In this document: one piece after another, positions 55,336 through 63,453 of the stretch
How the letters are laid out: every line of letters begins with the position of its first letter
How positions within the stretch are numbered: the stretch's first letter is position 1
Origin: Rhodococcus yunnanensis NBRC 103083
Lineage (GTDB): Bacteria; Actinomycetota; Actinomycetes; Mycobacteriales; Mycobacteriaceae
Direction of reading: 5' to 3'
DNA length: 64,000 nt
Assembly: GCF_001895005.1 (NCBI RefSeq)
Contig: NZ_BCXH01000011.1
Span: 124,001-188,000, forward strand
Notes under the pieces: model-generated
What the model saw: only the letters and a program-made list of their open reading frames with translations
Told to the model about the DNA's origin: nothing
Database searches by the model: none
Translations under genes and position numbers: made by a program

Positions 55336-56622
55336 ATGACTTATTCACCCGAGGGCCCCAATTCTGGGGGTACCGGTTCACCCGGATATGGAGCGGGTGG
55401 ATACGGCAACTACGGCCCGCCCCAAGGTTCGACGCCCCAGTCCTCTCCGCAGCCCGGCGCATCGCCTGCGAGCGGACAGTCCCCGTACTCGCAACCCCAG
55501 TATTCGCAGGGACAGTACTCGCAAGGGCAGTATTCACAAGGGCAGTACGGGCAGGGGCAGTACCCACAACCGCAGTACGGACAGGGGCAGTACCCGCAGT
55601 CTCAAAGTTCTCCATCGGGGCAGTCCGGATCCTACGAGCCGGTGGCCACACCGAAGACGGCATCACCGTTGCCGCGCATACTGACGCTCGTCGTCGCCAT
55701 CTTCGGTGTCGTCAATTTCCTGGCGGGTCTTGCAGGCCAGTACTCTGCATTCGACATCTCGAGCAGTTTCTTCCTCCCTCAGTCCGGCGATCCGACGTCG
55801 ATCGCGTTGCTGTTGGCCTCGGGCGTCGTCGCCGCGCTCGGTCTGCTTCCGAAGCAACCGAACACGTTGGGGATCTCGGTGGGCCTGGCATTGTCGGGTT
55901 GGCTGGTGCTGGTGTTCCAAGCGTTCAGCATCGACAACAGCGACGGGCTCGGTGCCTCGATCGGTCTCGGTGCGGGCGCGATCACCGTGCTGGTGCTCGG
56001 TTTCCTGCAGGTCGCCACTGCCGTCGCCGCACTACTGTTCGGTGCTGGAGTGCTGAAAGTGCCTGCTCCGAAACCGGTTTCGTACGGTCAGCAGAATCCG
56101 TTCCAGGGTTACGGCCAGCAGGGCCAGAACCCGCAGAGCCAGAACCCGCAGAGCCAGAACCCGCAGGGCCAGCAGTACGGGTACGGGCAGCCGCAGCAGA
56201 GCTACGGTAACCCAGGCCAGGGCAATCCGGGTCAGGGCAATCAAGGTCAGGGCAATCCAGGGCAGGGCAATCCGGGGCAGGGGAGTTACGGCCCCCCGAC
56301 CTACTCCGGGCCGTCCAGCCAGAACACCACCGGTGGCCTCGGTTACCCCGTCGGCACGTCGCCGGATTCCTCGTCCCCCGATTCCTCGCAATCCGATTAC
56401 TCGCAGCCGGGTTCGAGCGGTCTGACCGGACCTGCCGGGCAGAACTCGCCGTACAGCCAGTATCAGTACGGTCAGCCCCCTGTCGGCTCCGCAGGGTACG
56501 GCGAGGCCCAGCACGCCCAGCCGTCCGAGTCGCACGAGGATCACGCCGAAGAAGCAGAGGCGCCGTACAGCGCGCCGACTCAGGCATTCGGGACGACTCC
56601 GGACAAGGACGACCAGAAGTGA
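55336..56622 (+). CDS. DUF5336-type membrane protein with Gln/Gly-rich repeats (Rv0954-like)
   Basis: A 428-residue protein with a central membrane domain of four helices (ILTLVVAIFGVVNFLAGLAG; SIALLLASGVVAALGLL; ISVGLALSGWLVLVFQAF; AITVLVLGFLQVATAVAALLFGAG), matching DUF5336, the domain of the mycobacterial 34-kDa antigen family. The N-terminal 110 residues contain seven YSQGQ-type pentapeptides, and the C-terminal 180 residues hold QNPQS and NPGQG repeats; both tails are low complexity. Rv0954 occupies this place in M. tuberculosis and has been linked to cell division. GAGGAG precedes ATG 55336. Confidence 0.88.
   Translation: MTYSPEGPNSGGTGSPGYGAGGYGNYGPPQGSTPQSSPQPGASPASGQSPYSQPQYSQGQYSQGQYSQGQYGQGQYPQPQYGQGQYPQSQSSPSGQSGSYEPVATPKTASPLPRILTLVVAIFGVVNFLAGLAGQYSAFDISSSFFLPQSGDPTSIALLLASGVVAALGLLPKQPNTLGISVGLALSGWLVLVFQAFSIDNSDGLGASIGLGAGAITVLVLGFLQVATAVAALLFGAGVLKVPAPKPVSYGQQNPFQGYGQQGQNPQSQNPQSQNPQGQQYGYGQPQQSYGNPGQGNPGQGNQGQGNPGQGNPGQGSYGPPTYSGPSSQNTTGGLGYPVGTSPDSSSPDSSQSDYSQPGSSGLTGPAGQNSPYSQYQYGQPPVGSAGYGEAQHAQPSESHEDHAEEAEAPYSAPTQAFGTTPDKDDQK
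55498..55602 (+). repeat. 15-bp coding repeats, Q-Y-S-Q-G type
   Basis: Seven 15-bp units of the form CAGTAYTCGCARGGG encode seven QY(S/G/P)Q(G/P/S) pentapeptides (residues 55-89). Third positions vary among units, so the array is old rather than freshly expanded. Confidence 0.85.
56125..56280 (+). repeat. 15-bp coding repeats, Q-N-P-Q-S and G-N-P-G-Q types
   Basis: Three copies of CAGAACCCGCAGAGC run from 56125 to 56169, and five copies of a GGCAATCCGGGTCAG-type unit run from 56206 to 56280. The copies are much more alike than those of the N-terminal array. This part should vary in length between strains. Confidence 0.85.
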
Positions 56623-56679
56623 GTTCCACTCGGCGCGCCTGATCGATCGGCTCGCTCGATGATGCAACGCTCGTAGTCG

Positions 56680-58182
56680 ATGAGCGCTCTACTGAACCAC
56701 GAGAAGCGGCGGACCTCGCGGACGCAACGCACCCCCACGCGTCCACCGGTCGTGACGCCCGAGCAGTCTCGGATGCTGGTACGAGTCGGCTTCCGGACGC
56801 CGGGTGTGCTGATCGCGGCAATCGCCGCCCTCGTGCTGGTGACTCTCGTATCGGTCAACAGCGAACTCACCGGGGCATTCGGAGCCATCGCGGGCCTCTG
56901 GTTCGCCGTCCATCAGGTTCCGCTGAGTATTTCGGGGACCTCGCTGGGAGTGTTGCCACTGCTGCCAACCCTGGTTCTGGTGTCGACGGTGGCCCGCGGC
57001 GTCAGGTCGGTGGTGTCGGAGACGTCCACGCGTCGCACGGCGATATCGGTGTTCGGGGCTGCGGTACTCGGTCCGGTCGTCGTCACCGCGGTTGCGTTGG
57101 CTGTGGCTGCAGACGCGTCGGCCACGATCGGTCTGGCCAGCCCGAACGCGCTGGTGGCGTTCGGCTGGGTTGCCGCCGTGCACGCGGTCGGCGCAGGCAT
57201 CGGTCTCGGCTTCGGGATGTGGCGTTCCGCAGCAGTGCTGGCATTGCCCGACTGGGTTCGCGACACGCTCCGTCCGACGGTTCGCGCTGCCATGGTCCTC
57301 GTGGCCGGGGCAAGTGCAGTGGTGCTCGTCTCGATGGTGGCCTCCTGGTCGACGACGGAGATGCTGCTCAGCGCTGGCAACGGATTCGTCGGCGTCCTGG
57401 GATTGACTGTGCTGTCGATCCTCTACCTACCCAATGTCGTTCTCGGATCCCTCGCGGTGTCGGTCGGGTCGGCCGCCCAGGTCGGTGAGGTGTCGGTGAG
57501 CATCTTCCACACCACCGGCGGTCCGCTTCCGCCGCTTCCCATGCTGGCGGTGCTGCCGGAAGGCGCCGCACAGAGTGTGTGGTTTCTGATGCTCGTCGTT
57601 CCCTTGGCCGCGGGCGTACTGCTCGGCCGGGACTGCGCGCACCGGACGTTCGACGTGCACTACGCGTTGTCCTCGGTCTGGCTCGGTGCTGCCGGCACTG
57701 GTGTTGCGACGCTGGTGCTCGGCTTCGCTGCAGGCGGCAATCTCGGAACGTTCGGCACCGTCGAGGTCACAGTCTGGTCGCTCGGCCTGCTGACCTTTGC
57801 GTGGCTCGCGGTGATCGGCTCGGTGTCGGCGGCGTACACCGCGTGGCGAGGCGGATCCAAGCAGCCCGAGCCTTCCGAGGTACCCGTACCCGTCGCTCCG
57901 GTTCCCGCGGCTGCACCTGCCGAGCCGGTCGTCCACGAGGATCGCGCGCTGGAGGCCGAGATCGTCGAGGAGCCACAGGCGCTTGCGGACCCCACAGACG
58001 AGACCCGCGATGTAGAAGTTGTCGAGGCAGAAGTCGTCGAAGTCCCTGCAGTCGATGACCCTGTCGTTGATGACCCTGCCGTCGAGGCCGTCGTCGAAGA
58101 AGCTGTTGCCGAGACCCCCGAACCGGTCGACGCCGAGACCACAGAGGACCTGCCCGACACGCCCTCGGACCGCAGCGACTAG
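56680..58182 (+). CDS. DUF6350-like polytopic membrane protein (Rv0955-like)
   Basis: A 500-residue protein with about 10 membrane helices and a long acidic C-terminal tail (residues about 395-500, rich in Glu, Val and Pro). Hydrophobic core features include the loop LWFAVHQVPLSISGTSLGVLPLLPTL near residue 80, characteristic of the actinobacterial DUF6350/Rv0955 (PerM) type. In M. tuberculosis PerM (Rv0955) is an integral membrane protein needed for persistence and stable cell division. The gene order DUF5336-DUF6350-purN-purH matches M. tuberculosis. The acidic tail is longer than I would expect for the mycobacterial protein. Confidence 0.82.
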   Translation: MSALLNHEKRRTSRTQRTPTRPPVVTPEQSRMLVRVGFRTPGVLIAAIAALVLVTLVSVNSELTGAFGAIAGLWFAVHQVPLSISGTSLGVLPLLPTLVLVSTVARGVRSVVSETSTRRTAISVFGAAVLGPVVVTAVALAVAADASATIGLASPNALVAFGWVAAVHAVGAGIGLGFGMWRSAAVLALPDWVRDTLRPTVRAAMVLVAGASAVVLVSMVASWSTTEMLLSAGNGFVGVLGLTVLSILYLPNVVLGSLAVSVGSAAQVGEVSVSIFHTTGGPLPPLPMLAVLPEGAAQSVWFLMLVVPLAAGVLLGRDCAHRTFDVHYALSSVWLGAAGTGVATLVLGFAAGGNLGTFGTVEVTVWSLGLLTFAWLAVIGSVSAAYTAWRGGSKQPEPSEVPVPVAPVPAAAPAEPVVHEDRALEAEIVEEPQALADPTDETRDVEVVEAEVVEVPAVDDPVVDDPAVEAVVEEAVAETPEPVDAETTEDLPDTPSDRSD

Positions 58183-58243
58183 TCTGGGCTGGCCCTTCGG
58201 AGACGAAGGGCATCCCCCACGACGAGTTTGTAGGAGTAGTGCG

Positions 58244-58867
58244 CTGACTGCCACGCGTGAGCACCCAGCACGAGTCGTCGTCCTCGCTTCGGGCACCGGT
58301 TCGTTGCTTCTGTCGCTGATTGCGGCGTCGCGTGACGAGGCATATCCCGCGCAGATCGTCGCAGTGGGCGTCGACCGTGATTGTGATGCCGCTCGTCACG
58401 CACACGATGCCGAGATCCCGCACTTCCGCGTCGGGATTCGCGATCACGCGGATCGAGAAGCGTGGGATGCTGCGCTCACCGATGCCGTCGCGGGACACGA
58501 GCCCGATCTCATCGTCACCGCGGGCTTCATGAAGATCCTCGGACCCCGTTTTCTCGACGCGTTCGCCGGTCGTATCGTCAATACCCATCCGGCGCTGCTG
58601 CCGTCGTTCCCCGGCGCTCATGCCGTGCGTGACGCGCTCGGATACGGCGTCAAACTGACCGGCTCCACCGTTCACCTCGTCGACGCGGGCGTGGATACCG
58701 GGCCGATTCTGGCCCAGGAAGCTGTACCGGTGCAGCCCGACGACGACGAGGCGTCGCTGCACGAGCGAATCAAAACTGTGGAACGCAGGCTGCTGGTCGA
58801 AGTGATCGCTGCCGTTGCAGCCCGAGGTGTTGTCTCCGATGGACGAAAGGCTCAGATTAGGCGATGA
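58244..58867 (+). CDS. purN: Phosphoribosylglycinamide formyltransferase PurN
   Basis: A 207-residue folate-dependent transformylase: [13 protein letters not shown] at the start, then [33 protein letters not shown] with the catalytic Asn-x-His and the substrate loop, and [19 protein letters not shown] with the catalytic Asp. It makes formyl-GAR in purine synthesis. No ATG, GTG or TTG lies in frame near the N terminus. CTG 58244 has AGGAG exactly seven bases upstream and gives the right length, so I infer a CTG start. The nearest out-of-frame GTG (58240) meets TGA at once. The stop overlaps the purH start by 4 bases. Confidence 0.92.
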   Translation: MTATREHPARVVVLASGTGSLLLSLIAASRDEAYPAQIVAVGVDRDCDAARHAHDAEIPHFRVGIRDHADREAWDAALTDAVAGHEPDLIVTAGFMKILGPRFLDAFAGRIVNTHPALLPSFPGAHAVRDALGYGVKLTGSTVHLVDAGVDTGPILAQEAVPVQPDDDEASLHERIKTVERRLLVEVIAAVAARGVVSDGRKAQIRR

Positions 58868-60417
58868 GTGAACGTAAAGCAGTGCGGCGTGCGCTGGTCA
58901 GTGTCTACGACAAGACCGGATTGATCGAGCTCGCGACCGGCTTGCACAATGCGGGCGTCGCTGTGGTGTCCACCGGCTCGACGGCGTCGAAGATCGCCGA
59001 CGCGGGCATCCCGGTCACCAAGGTCGAGGACCTCACCGGATTCCCGGAGACACTCGACGGACGCGTCAAGACCCTGCATCCCCGCGTGCATGCCGGTGTT
59101 CTCGCCGATACCCGTCGCCCCGAGCATCTTTCGCAGCTCGAGGAGCTGGGTATCGAAGCGTTCGAGTTGGTGGTGGTGAACCTGTACCCGTTCACCGATA
59201 CCGTCGCCAGCGGCGCGACGCCGGACGAATGCGTCGAGCAGATCGACATCGGTGGACCGTCGATGGTGCGGGCCGCGGCCAAGAATCATCCGTCGGTTGC
59301 CGTCGTCGTCGATCCGGCTCGGTACGACGACGTGCTCGCTGCTGTCGCAGGCGGCGGATTTACTCTTGCGGAACGTACTTCGCTTGCAGCGCAAGCATTT
59401 CAGCACACTGCGTCCTACGATGTCGCGGTGGCATCGTGGATGAGCAGCGTGCTCGTCTCCGACGCGGATTCGCAGTTCCCCGAGTGGATCGGTGGTACGT
59501 GGGACCGGTCGGCCGTTCTGCGTTACGGCGAGAACCCGCACCAGGCTGCTGCGCTGTACATCGCGCCGGGAGGCGCCGGCATCGCGCAGGCCGAGCAGTT
59601 GCACGGTAAAGAGATGTCGTACAACAACTTCACCGACGCCGATGCAGCCTGGCGCGCGGCGTTCGACCACGATGCGCCCACCGTCGCGATCATCAAGCAC
59701 GCGAACCCGTGCGGCATCGCGGTCGCCGCGGACATCGCCGATGCACACCGCAAAGCGCATGCCTGCGACCCGGTCAGTGCGTACGGCGGCGTCATCGCAG
59801 CCAACCGTGAGGTGACCGTCGAGATGGCCGAGCAGGTCGCGGAGATCTTCACCGAGGTCATCGTCGCTCCCTCGTACGCGGACGGAGCGCTCGGAGTTCT
59901 GCAGCGCAAGAAGAACATTCGTGTTCTGCTCGCGACCGCGCCCTCGGCGTCGGGCATCGAGCTCAAGCCGATCTCCGGTGGCACCCTGCTGCAGCAGCGA
60001 GACGCAATCGACGCCGAAGGCGACAACCCGGCCAACTGGACACTCGCCGCGGGTGCACCTGCCGACGAGCAGACGTTGAAGGATCTCGAATTCGCTTGGC
60101 GTGCAGGGCGGGCCGTGAAGTCCAACGCAATCCTGCTGGCCAAGGACGGTGCCTCGGTCGGCGTCGGCATGGGACAGGTCAATCGCGTCGACGCAGCTCA
60201 CCTGGCAGTCCAGCGTGCCGGTGATCGGGTCGAGGGTTCGGTCGCGTCCTCGGACGCGTTCTTCCCGTTCCCCGACGGCCTGCAGGTTCTGCTCAACGCT
60301 GGCGTCAAAGCCGTCGTTCAGCCCGGCGGATCCGTCCGCGACAACGAGGTCATCGCAGCTGCTCAGGACGCGGGCGTGACCCTCTACCTCACGGGTTCGC
60401 GGCACTTCGCGCACTAG
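58864..60417 (+). CDS. purH: Bifunctional AICAR transformylase / IMP cyclohydrolase PurH
   Basis: A 517-residue enzyme for the last two steps of IMP synthesis. The N-terminal cyclohydrolase domain has [34 protein letters not shown] and [15 protein letters not shown]. The C-terminal transformylase domain has [13 protein letters not shown], the catalytic Lys-His in [12 protein letters not shown] and [14 protein letters not shown]. It ends [12 protein letters not shown] 58864 overlaps the purN stop (ATGA). A hairpin follows at 60430. Confidence 0.97.
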   Translation: MSERKAVRRALVSVYDKTGLIELATGLHNAGVAVVSTGSTASKIADAGIPVTKVEDLTGFPETLDGRVKTLHPRVHAGVLADTRRPEHLSQLEELGIEAFELVVVNLYPFTDTVASGATPDECVEQIDIGGPSMVRAAAKNHPSVAVVVDPARYDDVLAAVAGGGFTLAERTSLAAQAFQHTASYDVAVASWMSSVLVSDADSQFPEWIGGTWDRSAVLRYGENPHQAAALYIAPGGAGIAQAEQLHGKEMSYNNFTDADAAWRAAFDHDAPTVAIIKHANPCGIAVAADIADAHRKAHACDPVSAYGGVIAANREVTVEMAEQVAEIFTEVIVAPSYADGALGVLQRKKNIRVLLATAPSASGIELKPISGGTLLQQRDAIDAEGDNPANWTLAAGAPADEQTLKDLEFAWRAGRAVKSNAILLAKDGASVGVGMGQVNRVDAAHLAVQRAGDRVEGSVASSDAFFPFPDGLQVLLNAGVKAVVQPGGSVRDNEVIAAAQDAGVTLYLTGSRHFAH

Positions 60418-60429
60418 CTTGTTCGGCCA

Positions 60430-60468
60430 ACGCCGATGCGTCTGCAGTCAGTGCCTACGCATCGGCGT
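60430..60468. terminator. Shared hairpin between purH and the LuxR-type gene
   Basis: A perfect 12-bp stem, ACGCCGATGCGT and ACGCATCGGCGT, with a 15-base loop. It begins 13 bases after the purH stop and includes the stop and final codons of the convergent LuxR-type gene, so it can act for both. No U-tract. Confidence 0.65.
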
Positions 60469-60864
60469 GGCTGCTCCGAAGACGAGGGCAACCATTTCGG
60501 CTCGGCTGTTGACGGCGAGTTTGGCGAAGATTCGTCTCAAATGAGTCGCGACTGTCCAGAGGCTGATCTCCAGCGAGCTCGCGATAGCTCGGTTCGTGTA
60601 GCCATTGCTGACCATCCTGGCTATCTCACGTTCGCGTGGACTCAATAGCGCCTTTCGTGTGGGAGCGGCGAAAACAAGGCATCGCATCCCCGCGATGTCC
60701 GCGTCGAGTAGCGCCTGCGCGGGTGCGTCCGGGTGCGCTGATGCCTGCCCGTTTTCCGCAAGATCAGCAAGCTTGCGAAGTAGCGCCGCGATTTCGGACA
60801 CAGGAGTTCCGAGTTCCCCCTCGTGTTCGTCAACCAGTGATGGCGATCGGACCACCGTGCCCAC
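60448..60864 (-). CDS. Small LuxR-type HTH regulator
   Basis: About 138 residues. The C-terminal 60 residues are a GerE/LuxR helix-turn-helix: LSPREREIARMVSNGYTNRA, IASSLEISLWTVATHLRRIF and KLAVNSRAEMVAL. The N-terminal part (LVDEHEGELGTPVSEIAALLRKLADL) is helical, with no receiver domain, so the activating signal is not obvious. The start is uncertain: GTG 60864, GTG 60855 or ATG 60897; all overlap the end of the M20 peptidase gene, so it is the last gene of this operon. Confidence 0.75.
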   Translation of the reverse strand: MGTVVRSPSLVDEHEGELGTPVSEIAALLRKLADLAENGQASAHPDAPAQALLDADIAGMRCLVFAAPTRKALLSPREREIARMVSNGYTNRAIASSLEISLWTVATHLRRIFAKLAVNSRAEMVALVFGAATPMRRH

Positions 60865-62221
60865 CCCCGAGCATCGTTCCGGCAATTGTAGGGGCATCTG
60901 ACTTCGCACGCCGCGAATTCGGTCGTCGGTCGATCGATTGCCACAGCATCGTGCTAGCTTGCACCGATCTGAGCCAGTTGGGTATGTGGAGATACTCGTC
61001 GGGTCCGTGAGCGTTGTCGTCGGGCGGTCCAAATCCCCATAGAAGCGGCGGAACTCCGAGAACGTCTTCCAGGTCCTGAACGGCGCGAATTGTGCCCCCC
61101 GATCTGGCGTACGTGGGTTTCCTTCCGTAGACGATCTTGCACACTCGATCGACGGTGTCGGAGAGAGATGAATCAGGACGGCAGTCCAGGCCTCGTGCGG
61201 TTCGTCCGACTCGCACCGTCATGATGGATTCGCATCCCCGTGTAAGCAGTCTTATGAAGCTTCGAGCTGCAATGCCCGCGTCGTATCCAGGAGGAAGTCG
61301 GATATCGACCGATGCGCGTGCGCTGGTGGCGATGGATCCTGCTGTTCCGTTCGAACTGACCTGTGTCACAGTCATGGCAGCGTGCGTGGTCAGCCAATTG
61401 TGACGACCGATGTTAGGGCTGTGCCGTGCGGGCATACGACCGCCGGACCTCACGATGAGCATGCGATCGGTGGGAGCGGTCAGGCGCGTCGAGATATCGA
61501 TGCACGTACCCGTGAGCCCTCTGATTTGTTGGACGTACAAGTTGAGCTGGTCCAGCTTGCGTATCACCACGAGTGCCGGGTCCAGAACAGCCCCTCCGAA
61601 ACGGCCGGCGTGCACTGCTCGGCCACCGACATCGACGACGACGTCGAGGCCGACGACGCCTCGCTGGGAAACAGTGATGGAAGGAGTTGCAAGCGTCGCC
61701 TGTTGTGTGTCACTGACTACGACATGTCCGAGTCTGTGAAGTCGACGCTCGCGTCGCACAGTCGACAGAACTTCACGGAGGCCCGGGCTCCCAACTTCCT
61801 CAGCTCCTTCTGCCAATACCGCGACATCTTGGTGTAGATCATCCCGCTCGACAAGCGTACGAAGAGCGACGAGGTGGGCAAACAGTTGGCCCTTGTCGTC
61901 GCTCGAACCCCGTGCCACCAGCCGGGTGCGTGTCGAGACCGGTGTGAACGGCCGCGAAGACCATCCGGCACCTGCTGGCTGGACGTCGTAATGCCCGTAC
62001 ACGAGGGAAGATCGGACAGTCGCCGTCGAGCCAACGAAGCGACCGAAGACGACCGGCGCGCTGGATGTGGGTAGAACCGAGACAATTGCTCCAGCTCGAG
62101 TGAGCCACCGAGCGAGCCAATGTGCGGCGGCCGTGACGTCATGGTGGCGCTTCGGGTCGGAACTGACCGAGGGTATGGCGAGCCATTCGCACAGTTCGCG
62201 CAGGCGACCGTCCATGGTCAC
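60830..62221 (-). CDS. M20-family metallopeptidase (dipeptidase / ArgE-like)
   Basis: A 463-residue zinc amidohydrolase. Metal and catalytic motifs are LVYGHYDVQPAG (His-x-Asp), ARGSSDDKGQ (bridging Asp), the Glu-Glu in AEGAEEVGSPG, and the C-terminal DDNAHGPDEYLHI (His ligand). The middle holds a dimerisation domain (VVDVGGRAVHAGRFGGAV). Relatives cleave dipeptides or N-acyl amino acids. GTG 62221 overlaps the upstream stop by 4 bases (GTGA). It follows two unrecognised genes and precedes the LuxR-type gene in a tight operon. Confidence 0.88.
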   Translation of the reverse strand: MTMDGRLRELCEWLAIPSVSSDPKRHHDVTAAAHWLARWLTRAGAIVSVLPTSSAPVVFGRFVGSTATVRSSLVYGHYDVQPAGAGWSSRPFTPVSTRTRLVARGSSDDKGQLFAHLVALRTLVERDDLHQDVAVLAEGAEEVGSPGLREVLSTVRRERRLHRLGHVVVSDTQQATLATPSITVSQRGVVGLDVVVDVGGRAVHAGRFGGAVLDPALVVIRKLDQLNLYVQQIRGLTGTCIDISTRLTAPTDRMLIVRSGGRMPARHSPNIGRHNWLTTHAAMTVTQVSSNGTAGSIATSARASVDIRLPPGYDAGIAARSFIRLLTRGCESIMTVRVGRTARGLDCRPDSSLSDTVDRVCKIVYGRKPTYARSGGTIRAVQDLEDVLGVPPLLWGFGPPDDNAHGPDEYLHIPNWLRSVQASTMLWQSIDRRPNSRRAKSDAPTIAGTMLGGGHGGPIAITG

Positions 62222-63453
62222 AGACGAGGTGTACTCGCCGTAGCCTGCGAGCGGTTACCGCGGAACGTGTTGTTTCCGCCGCGTATTGGGTAGGTAGGTG
62301 CCCGTCGAACCGATGGCGGAAGAAGATTTGGTGAACGCTCGGAATAGGCTGTAGCGACGCCTGATTGGCCGTGAGAATCCCACGGCATCACTCGATCCGA
62401 CCCTGTACGACGTGTCAGCGTCATCGCTTGTGCCGATGTCAGCCACTCTTCGGATGACTCCGCCACCTGCATGAGTAGAGTTTCGAACTCTGCCCTGGAG
62501 GTTCGGAGAATATGGGGGGCGGACAGCCATCGGAGAACATCACGGCCATTCACCGCCATGCGCTGCCGAGGCGATGACTGCAATTTCTCGTCGAAATAGC
62601 GGATCAGGACCTCGTCGACGACATCCCAGCCGTTCTCTGCACCGAAAAGACGTTTGACATCTTCGGATTCGAGGATCCCGAAGCATTCGTCCAACACCTG
62701 CATCACTTCGACCCTCAGCACGTTGACGTGGCCGAAAGACGTGAATTTGAGATTGTTTCGCAAATCGAGGCCGGCACGTCTGACAACCGCAATAGAACCG
62801 AAACTGGGATCGAGCGCGCGTTCTCGAATCACGTCGCTGATCCTCTTGTCGCGCCAGAACAGCGTCACTTGATTGACAAAGTGAGAGAACAGAGCATGGA
62901 AGTCTGTATTCGGTCGACTTTGGCCTGCTCCGAGTCCGCGTCCGTATCCGAGAACTCGACGATATGCAGCATGGCGGTCGTTTCGGGTGTAGCGCAGTAC
63001 GTCGCGGCGGTCGAACTGGTACAGCCTGTACGCGCCTTGCTCACCGGACAGGCGAACAGCTCCTCCTTCGAACAGTTCCTTCAGTTTCTGCACTACTCGG
63101 AAGACACCGATCTGTTCGTGTTGGTAGATGTAGTAGAGGTCGCCGACGGCTCCGATTCGCTCGGAGTTGACGGTATCGTCGTAGGCTTTGACGCCATGGT
63201 TCATCTGAACGTCGCCGAAGTGCTGCGCAGCCTGCGGACCGATTCCAGCCAGTTGCGCCAGGCCTTTGTCGGGAAGCTTCGGTTGCTGGAGATCGTTCGA
63301 CGATGCCGTGTCGATCAGTTCGTCGATCTGTCGGTTGATCTCCTCTGCCAGAGCAGGATTGGATGTCAGACTCCCTGCCAACTGTGCCGTAACGGATTGT
63401 CTGAGCCCGGCAATTCGATCCATACGGTCTTGGTAGTCGCGTTCACTCAGCAC
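62218..63453 (-). CDS. Unrecognised 411-residue protein
   Basis: I do not recognise a family. The first 80 residues are helical and polar (MDRIAGLRQSVTAQL, EEINRQIDELIDTA). A middle part begins GVKAYDDTVNSERIGAVGDL and YIYQHEQIGVFRVVQKLKEL and is rich in aromatic and Arg residues. There is no signal peptide or membrane helix, and the last 60 residues are Ser/Pro/Arg-rich and probably disordered. GTG 63453 has AAAGGAG six bases upstream and is preferred to 63477. The start overlaps the preceding stop by 11 bases and the end overlaps the peptidase gene. Base composition looks lower in G+C than the rest of the window. Confidence 0.7.
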   Translation of the reverse strand: MLSERDYQDRMDRIAGLRQSVTAQLAGSLTSNPALAEEINRQIDELIDTASSNDLQQPKLPDKGLAQLAGIGPQAAQHFGDVQMNHGVKAYDDTVNSERIGAVGDLYYIYQHEQIGVFRVVQKLKELFEGGAVRLSGEQGAYRLYQFDRRDVLRYTRNDRHAAYRRVLGYGRGLGAGQSRPNTDFHALFSHFVNQVTLFWRDKRISDVIRERALDPSFGSIAVVRRAGLDLRNNLKFTSFGHVNVLRVEVMQVLDECFGILESEDVKRLFGAENGWDVVDEVLIRYFDEKLQSSPRQRMAVNGRDVLRWLSAPHILRTSRAEFETLLMQVAESSEEWLTSAQAMTLTRRTGSDRVMPWDSHGQSGVATAYSERSPNLLPPSVRRAPTYPIRGGNNTFRGNRSQATASTPRL

